Shown here piece after piece: positions 23,697 through 32,618 of a DNA stretch of 64,000 nucleotides. Below the pieces are notes generated by a model. It saw only the letters and a list, made by a program, of their open reading frames with translations, searched no databases and had not been told where the DNA came from. How positions within the stretch are numbered: position 1 is the stretch's first letter; each line of letters starts with the position of its first letter. The position numbers and the translations under genes are program-made. Source of the stretch: Roseovarius sp. SCSIO 43702 (GTDB lineage Bacteria; Pseudomonadota; Alphaproteobacteria; Rhodobacterales; Rhodobacteraceae); the NCBI RefSeq assembly GCF_019599045.1, contig NZ_CP080623.1, positions 1,324,501 to 1,388,500 on the forward strand. Direction: 5' to 3'.

Positions 23697-24043
23697 ACGA
23701 CAATACCGACTTCGCGGCGACGGTGCTGCGTGAGATTGCGGCTTCCACTGCGCTGATGCTGGCCTTCTGGGGCGCGCTCGGCGGGGCCACGAATGCGCTG
23801 ACCACGAAGATGCGGCTGCGCGATGCGCTGCGCCACATTCTGTTGGGCGGGCTGATCGCCGCCGGGATGGGCAGCTTCTCGGTCGTCGTGGTGACCGCCT
23901 GGCTCGGGCTACCCGAGGGTGCGGTCGCGGCAGGCGGTGCGGTCGGATCGGCGGCCTATCTCGTCGGCGTCTTCGGGGCTGCCTTCATCGACGTGCTGCT
24001 CGCCCGCCTGCGCCGGGCCAGGGAGATTGACCGCGATGAATGA
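23693..24043 (+). CDS. Small membrane protein, holin candidate
   Basis: A 116-residue protein with three predicted membrane helices (about 15-35, 45-70, 76-104) and a basic C-terminus. It is first in a cassette with a lysozyme and spanins, so it is the best holin candidate, though no holin family is matched with certainty. ATGA overlap couples it to the DUF2460 gene. Confidence 0.6.
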   Translation: MNDNTDFAATVLREIAASTALMLAFWGALGGATNALTTKMRLRDALRHILLGGLIAAGMGSFSVVVVTAWLGLPEGAVAAGGAVGSAAYLVGVFGAAFIDVLLARLRRAREIDRDE

Positions 24044-24167
24044 GCTTCTCCGCCTTGCGCGCAGCATCCGCTGCGATTGCGACACGCCCTGGCAGGCCTT
24101 CCGCCGCCGCATGCTCGTCGGCGTCACCATTGCGGCTCTGATCCTGATCCTCTCTCTTCTGGAGTAA
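24036..24167 (+). CDS. 43-residue single-pass membrane protein
   Basis: Starts 'MNELLRLARSIRCDCDTPWQ' and ends with one hydrophobic helix 'MLVGVTIAALILILSLLE'. It overlaps the preceding gene by 8 bases and lies 4 bases before the lysozyme gene. It could be a holin partner or antiholin; function unassigned. Confidence 0.55.
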   Translation: MNELLRLARSIRCDCDTPWQAFRRRMLVGVTIAALILILSLLE

Positions 24168-24171
24168 TCCC

Positions 24172-24819
24172 ATGCAGATGACCGAGCGGGGTCTCCTGGC
24201 CCTGGCCGGGCACGAAGGAATCGTGCCCGCGCCCTATCGCGATTCCACCGGCACCTGGACCTTCGGTATCGGCCACACGGCCGCGGCCGGGCCGCCCGAT
24301 CCCGATGCGATGTCCCGCGGCATGCCCGCCGATCTCGATGCCGGGATCCGTGCGGCGTTCCGTGTGTTCCGAGCCGACCTCGCGCGCTACGAGGCCGAGG
24401 TTCTGACCGCGGTGACTGTGCCGCTGGCGCCGCACGAGTTCGATGCGCTGGTCAGCTTCCACTACAACACCGGCGGCATCGCCAAGGCCGCACTGACCCG
24501 GCACGTCAATGCCGGCAATCGCATTGCAGCCGCCAAAGCGTTTCTGAACTGGCGGCGACCGGCCTCCATCATCCCGCGCCGGGAGGCCGAGCGCGACCTG
24601 TTCCGCCATGGCCGCTATCCCGGCGGGGCCATCCCGGTCTGGTCGGTGGATCGCACGGGCCGCGTCGACTTTTCGCGGCCGATCCGTCGGCTTGCCGAGA
24701 GAGATGCGCTGGCGCTCCTGCATCCCGCCAAGCCCCATGTCCCAGTCACCCCCGACGCACCGACCGGCTGGTTCGCCCGGCTGGTCGCTTGTCTTTCCAC
24801 TCTGATCCGGAGGGCCTGA
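24172..24819 (+). CDS. Phage lysozyme (GH24 muramidase endolysin)
   Basis: The 215-residue protein has the GH24 active-site block: 'GHEGIVPAPYRDSTGTWTFG' followed by IGHT, which supplies the catalytic Glu and the Asp/Thr pair. 'HEFDALVSFHYNTGGI' follows. The C-terminal 60 residues ('SRPIRRLAERDALALLHPAK' onward) form an extra basic/hydrophobic tail. It cleaves peptidoglycan at the end of infection. Confidence 0.9.
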   Translation: MQMTERGLLALAGHEGIVPAPYRDSTGTWTFGIGHTAAAGPPDPDAMSRGMPADLDAGIRAAFRVFRADLARYEAEVLTAVTVPLAPHEFDALVSFHYNTGGIAKAALTRHVNAGNRIAAAKAFLNWRRPASIIPRREAERDLFRHGRYPGGAIPVWSVDRTGRVDFSRPIRRLAERDALALLHPAKPHVPVTPDAPTGWFARLVACLSTLIRRA

Positions 24820-24822
24820 TCC

Positions 24823-25053
24823 ATGCGCTACGTTCGCCCCAACTCCATGACCTGGTGGGCGGGACTGCTCGCGATGCTCACCGGCATTGCGTCTCTCGCG
24901 CTGCCCGCCACCGGGCCGCTCGCGGAACTGTCCCGTCTCGTCGCGCTGCTCGCAGGCTCGGGCGATGCCTCGCCCGCGGGCCTGATGTTCCTCGGTCTGG
25001 GCCTGATCGGCCTGCGCGACCGGATCGAGCGCGGATTCCGTGGCGATGGCTGA
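24823..25053 (+). CDS. Small membrane protein of the lysis cassette
   Basis: A 76-residue protein with two hydrophobic segments (about 10-30 and 50-66). It overlaps the i-spanin start by 8 bases. It could be a second holin-like protein. No family recognised. Confidence 0.5.
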   Translation: MRYVRPNSMTWWAGLLAMLTGIASLALPATGPLAELSRLVALLAGSGDASPAGLMFLGLGLIGLRDRIERGFRGDG

Positions 25054-25276
25054 TTTCCTGATCTGGCTGGTGGCGGCCTTGGGCGCGGTCGGAGGTGTCG
25101 TCCTCGGCCGGCTCTGGGGTCGCGTCGAAGGGAAGCGCGCAGGCAAACGGGAGGCCGAACGCGATGCGATGGAAGACAAGAGCGAGCGCGTCGAGCGCGG
25201 TCGCGATGCGGTTCGCGATGGCCGCGGTACTGGCGATCCCGCTGACCGGCTGCGCCGCAACGATGGGCGCTGGTGA
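25046..25276 (+). CDS. Inner-membrane spanin subunit (Rz-like)
   Basis: A 76-residue protein with an N-terminal membrane anchor ('FLIWLVAALGAVGGVVLG', about 4-21). A highly charged helical periplasmic part follows ('GKRAGKREAERDAMEDKSER'), the architecture of i-spanins. The embedded lipoprotein ORF in the +1 frame strongly supports an Rz/Rz1 pair. Confidence 0.65.
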   Translation: MADFLIWLVAALGAVGGVVLGRLWGRVEGKRAGKREAERDAMEDKSERVERGRDAVRDGRGTGDPADRLRRNDGRW

Positions 25277-25406
25277 CGCCGGCTGCATGGCTTACGCGGA
25301 GGCGCGGTTGGCCCGCCCGGCGGCCGAGACCGTCGCCGACGTGCCGCCGGACTGGGCGGACTGGATCGCCGATCTCGATGACCGCATGACAGGGACCTGC
25401 CGATGA
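25206..25406 (+). CDS. Outer-membrane spanin lipoprotein (Rz1-like), partly embedded
   Basis: Starting inside the i-spanin gene in the +1 frame, the ORF has a short signal sequence and lipobox ('MAAVLAIPLTGCAAT', Cys16 lipidated). This gives a mature o-spanin of about 51 residues. An ATG at 25164 would give a longer version with a basic N-region. The stop overlaps the ATG of the DUF2163 gene at 25403. Together with the i-spanin it would fuse inner and outer membranes during lysis. Confidence 0.65.
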   Translation: MRFAMAAVLAIPLTGCAATMGAGDAGCMAYAEARLARPAAETVADVPPDWADWIADLDDRMTGTCR

Positions 25407-26287
25407 AGACCCTCTCGCCCGAACTGCAGGCCCATCTCGATGAGGGCACGACGACGTTGGCCTGGTGCTGGCGGATCACGCGGGCCGATGGCGTCACCTT
25501 CGGCTTCACCGACCATGACCGGACGCTCAACTTCGACGGCACGGACTTCGAGCCGGAAAGCGGGCTGACCGCCTCCGAAGTTCGGTCGGGCTCTGACCTC
25601 TCGGTTGATGCGCAGGACGCAGAAGGCGTGCTGACCTCGGACCGGATCACCGAGACCGACATCCTCGACGGCCGCTGGGACAACGCCGAGGTGGAGGTCT
25701 GGCGGGTGAACTGGGCTGACACCGCGCAGCGCGTGCTGATGCGGCGCGGCGCCATCGGCCAGATTCGGCGCGGGCGGCTGGCCTTCGTCGCCGAGGTCCG
25801 CTCGCTCGCCCATGTGCTCGGCCAGACGGTCGGGCGGACCTTCCAGGCGAGCTGCGATGCCGCCCTCGGCGACACGCGCTGCGGCGTCGATCTGGAGGAT
25901 CCGGCCTACAATGGCGCGGGCGCCGTGATCGATCTCCTGCGCGACCGCGTCTTCACCGCCTCGGGGCTTGGTGGGTTCACCTCCGGGTGGTTCACCTTCG
26001 GCACGCTGGACTGGACGAGCGGCGCGAACGCGGGACGGCGCACCGAGGTGCTGGGCCACGACGTCACAGACGGCGTGGCGATCCTGACCCTGCTCGAGGC
26101 GTCGGTCCGCGCCATCGCCGAGGGCGACGCGTTCACCATCCGCACGGGCTGCGACAAGCGGATCGAGACCTGCGACGCGAAGTTCGCCAACACGGCCAAC
26201 TTCCGCGGGTTCCCGTACATCCCCGGGCAGGACACGATCCTGCGGTATGCCACGAAGGACGGCGGCCATGAGGGGGGTGTGCTGTGA
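25403..26287 (+). CDS. DUF2163 (TIGR02218) tail protein, RcGTA gp13-like
   Basis: The 294-residue protein ('TTLAWCWRITRADGVTFGFT' then DHD, 'GRTFQASCDAALGDTRCGVD', 'FRGFPYIPGQDTILRY') is a clear DUF2163 member, the hub protein found next to g12 and g14 in the gene transfer agent. The Cys residues in 'CDAALGDTRCGVD' and 'CDKRIETCDAKF' are family-conserved. Confidence 0.9.
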   Translation: MKTLSPELQAHLDEGTTTLAWCWRITRADGVTFGFTDHDRTLNFDGTDFEPESGLTASEVRSGSDLSVDAQDAEGVLTSDRITETDILDGRWDNAEVEVWRVNWADTAQRVLMRRGAIGQIRRGRLAFVAEVRSLAHVLGQTVGRTFQASCDAALGDTRCGVDLEDPAYNGAGAVIDLLRDRVFTASGLGGFTSGWFTFGTLDWTSGANAGRRTEVLGHDVTDGVAILTLLEASVRAIAEGDAFTIRTGCDKRIETCDAKFANTANFRGFPYIPGQDTILRYATKDGGHEGGVL

Positions 26288-26721
26288 CGCCGGCCGATCC
26301 AGACAGGGTCATTGCCGTCGCACGCTCCTGGCTCGGCACGCCCTACCACGACCAGGCGAGCCTCAAGGGCGTGGGCTGCGACTGCCTCGGGCTCGCCCGC
26401 GGCGTCTGGCGCGAAGTGGTCGGCCCCGAGCCGTTCCCGATCCCGCCTTACAGCCGAGACTGGGGCGAGACCGGCCCGCGCGAGGTGCTGGCCGAGGGCG
26501 CGCGCGCCATGATGATCGAAGTGGAACCCGCCGAGGCCGGTCCCGGCGCACTGGTGTTGTTCCGCATGAAGCCCCGCGCCATCGCCAAGCATGTCGGCAT
26601 CCTGACGGGCGCCGGCAGCTTCATTCATGCCTACGAGCGCCTCGGCGTGATCGAGGAACCGCTCACACGGGCCTGGGCGCGCAGGATCGCCTTCGCCTTT
26701 CTGTTCCCGGAGGCCAACTGA
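26284..26721 (+). CDS. NlpC/P60 peptidase, RcGTA gp14-like
   Basis: A 145-residue cell-wall peptidase with the Cys-His-His triad: nucleophile in 'KGVGCDCLGLARGVW', His in 'AIAKHVGILTGA' and His in 'FIHAYERLGV'. It sits at the tail tip to open a path through peptidoglycan. GTG start at 26284 overlaps the previous stop; its own stop overlaps the next ATG. Confidence 0.88.
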   Translation: MTPADPDRVIAVARSWLGTPYHDQASLKGVGCDCLGLARGVWREVVGPEPFPIPPYSRDWGETGPREVLAEGARAMMIEVEPAEAGPGALVLFRMKPRAIAKHVGILTGAGSFIHAYERLGVIEEPLTRAWARRIAFAFLFPEAN

Positions 26722-29700
26722 TGGCGACGCTTGTTCTCGGGGCTGTCGGAACCGCAATCGGTGGCAGCATTGGCGGCGGCATTCTGGGCGTCAGCGCCGC
26801 GACCATCGGCGGCTTCGTCGGCTCCACCATCGGCTCCGTCGTCGACAGCTGGATCGTGTCCTCGCTGGCGCCCACACAGCGGATCGAAGGCCCGCGGCTC
26901 GATTCCTTGCGGATCACGTCCTCGACCGAAGGCGCGGTCGTCCCGCGCGTCTACGGGCGCATGCGGATGGGCGGGAACGTGATCTGGGCGACGGATTTCC
27001 GCGAGGAGACCAAGACCACCACGAGAGGCGCGGGCAAGGGCGGCGGGGGCGGCAAGGTCAAGACGATCGAGTATCTCTACTACGCGAGCTTCGCCGTGGC
27101 GCTTTGCGAAGGTCCGATCACCGGCATCGGCCGCATCTGGGCGGATGGCAAGCTCCTCGACACGGCCGGGATCACCTGGCGCTGGTACCCGGGCGACGAG
27201 GCGCAGACGGCGGACCCGTTCATCGCGACCAAGATGGGCGCGGCGAACACGCCGACCTATCGCGGCACGGCCTATGTCGTGTTCGAGGACTTGGCCCTCG
27301 CCGACTTCGGCAACCGCATCCCGCAGCTTTCCTTCGAGGTGTTCGCACCCGTAGCCGATCCCGACACCGCCGAGGGGCTGACGCAGGCGGTCACCATGAT
27401 CCCGGCGTCGGGGGAGTTCGTCTATGCCACTGAGGGCGTGCGCAAGGGGCTCTTCGGGTCGGAAGAAGCGGAGAACCTGAACGCGCTCTCCGACACCGCC
27501 GACATGGTGGTGGCGCTCGATCGGCTGCAGGCCATGGTGCCGAAGGTGGAAAGCGTGAGCCTCGTGGTGACCTGGTTCGGCAACGACCTGCGCGCGGGCG
27601 AGTGTACCATCCGCCCGGGCGTCGAGGTCTCGGCGAAGACGACGAACCCGCAGACGTGGTCGGTGAACGGCGTCTCCCGCTCGGCGGCCCATCTCGTCGG
27701 CCGCGACGACCAGGACCGGCCCGTCTATGGCGGCACGCCGTCCGACTTCGCCGTGGTGCAGGCGATCCAGGAGATGAAGGCGCGCGGGCTGCGTGTCACC
27801 TTCTACCCGTTCATCCTGATGGACGTGCCGGAGGGCAACAACCTGCCGAACCCGTATTCCGACAACGCCGCGGAGACGGGCCAGCCGGTCTTCCCGTGGC
27901 GTGGGCGGATCACCTGCTCGCCGGCCGCAGGCTACGCCGGAACCGTCGACAAGACGGCCACGGCGGCGGACCAGGTGGCGGCCTTCTTCGGGTCGGCGCA
28001 GCCAGGGGATTTCGCGGTCACGAGCGGTCCCGTTGGCGAGCAATTTGCAGGCGTCTCCGCCACCGCGGCCGCGCCCGACGGGGATCACGCCGCGATCAAC
28101 TGGTCCACCAGCGTCTTCGGCGGCGGTGCGCCGGCCGCGCAAACCGGACAGACATGGCGTTTCACGCTGGTCGACAGCAGCACGCAGGACGTGACGATTG
28201 CCATGGTTTTGCGTGACGCGGAAAGCGGCACGGAAAGCTGGATGGTCACGCCACGCAACACGGCCTGGCCCGCCCAGACCGTCACCGCCCTGCGCATCGA
28301 CCCGCCGGCGGAGGCGGCCGAGGCGACCGTGACCTTCACCGGTGCGGCAGAGGATTGGGGCCTGCGCCGCATGGTGCTGCACTACGGCCATCTCTGCGCG
28401 GCGGCGGGCGGCGTCGACGCCTTCCTGATCGGGACCGAGATGCGCGGGCTGACGACGATCCGCTCGGAGCCGTCCAGCTATCCGGCGGTGCAAGCCTTCC
28501 GCGATCTGGCGGCCGACGTCCGCTCGATCCTCGGCGCAGGCACAGCGATCAGCTACGCCGCCGACTGGTCAGAATACTTCGGGCATCAGCCCGGCGACGG
28601 TAGCGGCGACGTGTTCTTCCACCTCGATCCGCTCTGGGCCGATCCGGAGATCGATTTCGTCGGCATCGACAACTACATGCCACTCTCGGACTGGCGCGAT
28701 GGCTTCGAACACGCGGACGCGGCCGAGGGCTGGCCCGCCATCTACGACCGCGCCTATCTGCAGGCGAACATCGCCGGCGGCGAAGGCTTCGACTGGTTTT
28801 ATGCCAGCGCGGCGGATCGCTCGGCGCAAATGCGGACCACGATCACCGACGGCGCGGCGGCCAAGCCGTGGGTGTTCCGCTACAAGGATCTGCGCGCCTG
28901 GTGGTCGAACGCGCACTACAACCGCCCGGGCGGGGTGGAGAGCGGCACGCCGACGGCGTGGGCGCCGCAGTCCAAGCCGATCTGGTTCACCGAACTCGGC
29001 TGCCCCGCCATCGACCGGGGCACCAACCAGCCCAATGTGTTCTTCGACCCGAAGTCGTCGGAAAGCTTCACGCCGCATTTCTCGCGGGGCTGGCGGGACG
29101 ACGCGATCCAGCGGGCCTATCTCGAGGCGACCTATCTCTGGTGGGGCGACGCGGCGAACAATCCGCTGTCCTCGGTCTACGGCGGCCGGATGGTGCATGT
29201 GCCCGAATGCGCCGCCTGGACCTGGGACGCGCGACCCTATCCGTTCTTCCCGGCACTGACCGACGTCTGGACGGACGGGGCGAACTGGCGGCTGGGCCAC
29301 TGGCTGACCGGCCGGCTCGGCGCGGTGTCGCAGGCGGCGCTGGTCCGGCACCTCTGCCTGCGTGCTGGTCTGCCCGACTCCCGGATCGACGTCACCGGTC
29401 TCTGGGGCGCCGTCGAGGGATATGCCATCGGCGCGCTGGAGTCCCCGCGCGCCTCGATCACCACGCTGTCGCGGCATTTCGGCTTCGATGCGGTCGAGAC
29501 CGAGGGGGTGATCCGCTTCGTGATGCGCGGCCGGGCGGCGGTGGCGAGCGTCAGCCCCGACGACCTGGTCGCCGCCCGCGAGGGCGACGTCCTCGAACTC
29601 ACCCGTGGCCAGGAGACCGAACTGCCACAGGCCCTGAAATGGCAGGTGGCTCGCGCTGACGAGGACTACGAGGCCGCGCAGGTCGAAGCCCGGCGCATCA

Positions 29701-30983
29701 CCGTGGACACGACGCGGATCGCCTCGGAGTCCTTCCCGATGGCGGTGCCGCCCGAGGAGGCTGAGCGACGCTGCCGCCGCGCGCTGATGGAAGCGTGGAC
29801 CGGCCGCGAGAGCGCGGTCTTCCGCCTGCCGCCCTCGCGGCTGGCGCTCGATCCGGCCGATGTCGTGTCGTTCGCTCATGACGGCCGGACCGTCCCACTG
29901 CGGCTCGTCTCCATCGCCGATGCCGGTGCGCGCGGCATCGAAGCCGTCCGCCAGGACCGCGATGCCTACGACCTGCCGCCCGGCGCGCCGCGGCCCTCGG
30001 CGCTCTCGCAGGCCGTCGCGTTCGGCGCGCCCGAGCCGGTGCTGCTCGACCTGCCGCAACTGACCGAGGACCAACCCGCGCATCGGCCTTTCGCGGCGGC
30101 GCATGCCGTCCCGTGGCCGGGCGAGATCGCGGTATTCCGAAGCCCCTCGACGGACGGGTTCGAGCTGCTCACGAGCTTCGGCACACGGGCGCGGATCGGC
30201 ACTCTGGTCTCGGACTTCTACGCAGGACCGACGTCGCGCTTCAACCTCGGCAATGCGCTGGTGGTCGATCTGCTCACCGGCACCTTGGAAAGCGTCACCG
30301 ACCTGACGCTGTTCGGAGGCGCCAACGCGCTGGCCATCGAGACCGCGCCCGGCGTCTGGGAGATCGTGCAGGCAGGCGCGGCGGAACTGCTGGCGCCCGG
30401 TCGGTATCGCCTGACCCGGCTCCTCCGCGGTCAGCGTGGCACGGAAGGTGCCATGGGCGATCCGGCGCCCGCGGGTGCTCGGGTCGTCGTGCTCGATGAA
30501 AGCCTCGCATCTCTGCCGATCGCCGAGGCCGACCTCGGCGTCCCGTGGAACTGGCGCATCGGCCCCGCGAGCCGCCCGGTGACCGAGGACACCTATGTCG
30601 CGCAGGCCTTCACGCCCGCCGGCGCCGGGCTGCGGCCGTTCTCCGTCGTCCATGTCGAGCAGCCGTGGCGAACGCCGCGCACGCCCGGCGATCTGACGAT
30701 CCGCTGGACGCGCCGGTCCCGCGCGCTCGCGGCCGACAACTGGGGCGGGCTCGAGGTGCCGCTGGCCGAGGAGCTCGAAGCCTACGAGGTCGAGATTCTC
30801 GACGGCACGACCGTGAAGCGGGTGCTGAGCACCGCCACCACCAGCGCCGTCTACACCGCCGCCCAGCAGACCGCCGACTGGGGCGCGCTGCTCGCCCCTG
30901 GCGACACGCTCGACATCCGCATCTTTCAGCTCTCCGCCCTCGCCGGGCGGGGCGCGCCCAAGACCGTCACGCTGACATTCTGA
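26721..30983 (+). CDS. Baseplate multidomain protein megatron, RcGTA gp15-like
   Basis: The 1420-residue protein starts with a glycine-rich hydrophobic segment ('AVGTAIGGSIGGGILGVSAA'). A tail-protein domain follows, then a GTA TIM-barrel-like glycoside-hydrolase domain (about 540-800, with 'VGIDNYMPLSDWRDGFEHAD' and 'KPIWFTELGCPAIDRGTNQP'). Phage-tail-type beta domains end the protein. This matches the RcGTA g15 megatron that forms the tail-tip hub. The ATG at 26721 is chosen over upstream in-frame sequence, which is antisense/shadow of the NlpC gene. Confidence 0.92.
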   Translation: MATLVLGAVGTAIGGSIGGGILGVSAATIGGFVGSTIGSVVDSWIVSSLAPTQRIEGPRLDSLRITSSTEGAVVPRVYGRMRMGGNVIWATDFREETKTTTRGAGKGGGGGKVKTIEYLYYASFAVALCEGPITGIGRIWADGKLLDTAGITWRWYPGDEAQTADPFIATKMGAANTPTYRGTAYVVFEDLALADFGNRIPQLSFEVFAPVADPDTAEGLTQAVTMIPASGEFVYATEGVRKGLFGSEEAENLNALSDTADMVVALDRLQAMVPKVESVSLVVTWFGNDLRAGECTIRPGVEVSAKTTNPQTWSVNGVSRSAAHLVGRDDQDRPVYGGTPSDFAVVQAIQEMKARGLRVTFYPFILMDVPEGNNLPNPYSDNAAETGQPVFPWRGRITCSPAAGYAGTVDKTATAADQVAAFFGSAQPGDFAVTSGPVGEQFAGVSATAAAPDGDHAAINWSTSVFGGGAPAAQTGQTWRFTLVDSSTQDVTIAMVLRDAESGTESWMVTPRNTAWPAQTVTALRIDPPAEAAEATVTFTGAAEDWGLRRMVLHYGHLCAAAGGVDAFLIGTEMRGLTTIRSEPSSYPAVQAFRDLAADVRSILGAGTAISYAADWSEYFGHQPGDGSGDVFFHLDPLWADPEIDFVGIDNYMPLSDWRDGFEHADAAEGWPAIYDRAYLQANIAGGEGFDWFYASAADRSAQMRTTITDGAAAKPWVFRYKDLRAWWSNAHYNRPGGVESGTPTAWAPQSKPIWFTELGCPAIDRGTNQPNVFFDPKSSESFTPHFSRGWRDDAIQRAYLEATYLWWGDAANNPLSSVYGGRMVHVPECAAWTWDARPYPFFPALTDVWTDGANWRLGHWLTGRLGAVSQAALVRHLCLRAGLPDSRIDVTGLWGAVEGYAIGALESPRASITTLSRHFGFDAVETEGVIRFVMRGRAAVASVSPDDLVAAREGDVLELTRGQETELPQALKWQVARADEDYEAAQVEARRITVDTTRIASESFPMAVPPEEAERRCRRALMEAWTGRESAVFRLPPSRLALDPADVVSFAHDGRTVPLRLVSIADAGARGIEAVRQDRDAYDLPPGAPRPSALSQAVAFGAPEPVLLDLPQLTEDQPAHRPFAAAHAVPWPGEIAVFRSPSTDGFELLTSFGTRARIGTLVSDFYAGPTSRFNLGNALVVDLLTGTLESVTDLTLFGGANALAIETAPGVWEIVQAGAAELLAPGRYRLTRLLRGQRGTEGAMGDPAPAGARVVVLDESLASLPIAEADLGVPWNWRIGPASRPVTEDTYVAQAFTPAGAGLRPFSVVHVEQPWRTPRTPGDLTIRWTRRSRALAADNWGGLEVPLAEELEAYEVEILDGTTVKRVLSTATTSAVYTAAQQTADWGALLAPGDTLDIRIFQLSALAGRGAPKTVTLTF

Positions 30984-30990
30984 GGACCCC

Positions 30991-32067
30991 ATGTCCGATG
31001 CCACGACCCATCTTCTGCTGCCCTACATCCTGGCGGCGCAGGCCCAGAAGCATGTCACCCACAACGAGGCGCTGCGGACTCTCGACGGGCTCGTCCAGCT
31101 CTCCGTCCTCGACCGCGACCTGACCGAGCCGCCTGCCAGCCCGGCCGATGGCGACCGCTACATCGTCGCCTCGGGCGCGACCGGCGACTGGGCGGGCTGG
31201 GACCTGAACGTTGCGCTCTGGACCGATGGCGCCTGGCTGCGCCTGCCACCGCGCACCGGCTGGCGGGCGTGGGTCGAGGATGAGGGCCTGCTGCTGGTCT
31301 ATGACGGCGCAGGCTGGATCGGGACCACCCCGGACGTGCTGCAGAACATGGCGCTGCTCGGACTTGGAACCACGGCGGATGCGTCGAACCCGTTCTCGGC
31401 CAAGCTCAATGCCGCGCTCTGGACCGCGAAGACCGTCGCCGAGGGCGGCACGGGCGATCTGTTCTACACGATGAACAAGGAGGCGGCGGGCGACGATCTC
31501 GGCCTGACGCTCCAGACCGGCTTCGTGACCAAGGCGCTGGTGGGCCTCTTCGGCTCCGACCGATTCCGCCTCGCTGTCTCGGTCGACGGCAGCATCTTCT
31601 TCGACGGGCTCAGCGTCGACAACGTCACCGGCATTGTCGATCAGCCCCGGCTGCCGCGGTTCAAGGCCTACACGAACTACGACAACTATGTCGGCGTCGG
31701 GGCTTGGACGAAGATCGCCATCAACAATACCGACTACAACGATCAGAGCGCCTTCGACGCCGCGAACAACCGCTTCGTGGCCCCGGTGGACGGCACCTAC
31801 CTTTTCGGCGCGACGCTGCTCTACAAGGTGAACGCCAGCACGTCGGCGCGGATGAGCGGGCGGCTCGTGCTGAACGGCGCGACCGAAATCCGCGGGTCGC
31901 GGGGCGAGATCAGCGGCGCGCATGTCTCCGAGGCTACGGCGCTCTGGCTGCAGACGATGGTGTCGCTCACCGCCGGCGACACCGTCGAGCTGCAGGGCAA
32001 CTTCCGTGCCGCTGACGGCTATTTCGCTGCCGATCACACGTCCTTCTGGGGCTGCAAGGTCGGCTGA
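30991..32067 (+). CDS. DUF2793 tail fibre with C1q-like tip
   Basis: The 358-residue protein begins with a DUF2793 domain ('LLLPYILAAQAQKHVTHNEA', 'PADGDRYIVASGATGDWAGW'). It ends with a jelly-roll domain of C1q-like pattern (about 225-358: 'RFVAPVDGTYLFGATLLYKV', 'VSLTAGDTVELQGNFRAADG'). The N-terminal part would attach to the baseplate and the tip would bind the host. It is the last phage structural gene; the metal-resistance genes begin 28 bases downstream on the other strand. Confidence 0.85.
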   Translation: MSDATTHLLLPYILAAQAQKHVTHNEALRTLDGLVQLSVLDRDLTEPPASPADGDRYIVASGATGDWAGWDLNVALWTDGAWLRLPPRTGWRAWVEDEGLLLVYDGAGWIGTTPDVLQNMALLGLGTTADASNPFSAKLNAALWTAKTVAEGGTGDLFYTMNKEAAGDDLGLTLQTGFVTKALVGLFGSDRFRLAVSVDGSIFFDGLSVDNVTGIVDQPRLPRFKAYTNYDNYVGVGAWTKIAINNTDYNDQSAFDAANNRFVAPVDGTYLFGATLLYKVNASTSARMSGRLVLNGATEIRGSRGEISGAHVSEATALWLQTMVSLTAGDTVELQGNFRAADGYFAADHTSFWGCKVG

Positions 32068-32095
32068 GCGGCATCTGTCACCTCAACCGTCTCGT

Positions 32096-32551
32096 TTAGG
32101 CATGTCGCTCGAAGATCTCGGTAGAGCTGTCTTTCAGCAGCAACAGTGTGTCGAACGCATCACGCTGGTTGCCCATCTCCATGCCAGGTGAGCCGATCGG
32201 CATACCGGGAACCGACAGGCCGATGGCTTCGGGACGTTCGGCGAGCAGTCGTTCGACGTCTGAAGCCGGTACATGGCCCTCAATGACATACCCAACTACG
32301 AGCGCCGTATGGCACGAGGCCAGGTCGGGCGTGATCCCGGATTGCGCCTTGAACGCATACAGGGCGTCTTGGTCGACATTGCGTGCGTCAACGACGAAGC
32401 CGGCGCGCTCCATATGTTCGATCCAGGCCGAGCAGCATCCGCAGGTTGGCGATTTGTAGACCTCGACGCGCGGTGCGGGCGATTGAGCGTGGACCACACC
32501 GGGCAGCCCGGCGGCAGCGACGCCCGCAACAATGAATTCTCGTCTGTTCAT
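32096..32551 (-). CDS. DUF411 periplasmic metal-binding protein
   Basis: A 151-residue protein with a Tat-like signal ('RREFIVAGVAAAGLPGVVHA'). The DUF411 core is 'VEVYKSPTCGCCSAWIEHME', including a Cys triad, followed by 'SCHTALVVGYVIEGHVPASD'. Relatives (CopG-like) occur in copper-resistance clusters. The ATG at 32551 gives the best signal peptide. It is last in the copA operon. Confidence 0.85.
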   Translation of the reverse strand: MNRREFIVAGVAAAGLPGVVHAQSPAPRVEVYKSPTCGCCSAWIEHMERAGFVVDARNVDQDALYAFKAQSGITPDLASCHTALVVGYVIEGHVPASDVERLLAERPEAIGLSVPGMPIGSPGMEMGNQRDAFDTLLLLKDSSTEIFERHA

Positions 32552-32618
32552 GCGTATTTCCAGTTCCAATCCTGTTCGATTTTGGCGGCTATTCGGTCAA
32601 GATTTCACATAGAGTTCA

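Noticed and set aside
28569..31004. 811-codon minus-strand frame antisense to the megatron gene
   Set aside because: No recognisable domains, and the opposite strand encodes a clear RcGTA g15-like protein.
1..32067. Phage integrase or CI-type repressor
   Set aside because: No tyrosine integrase and no lytic-switch repressor was found among phage genes; HigA is an antitoxin. They may lie upstream of the window.
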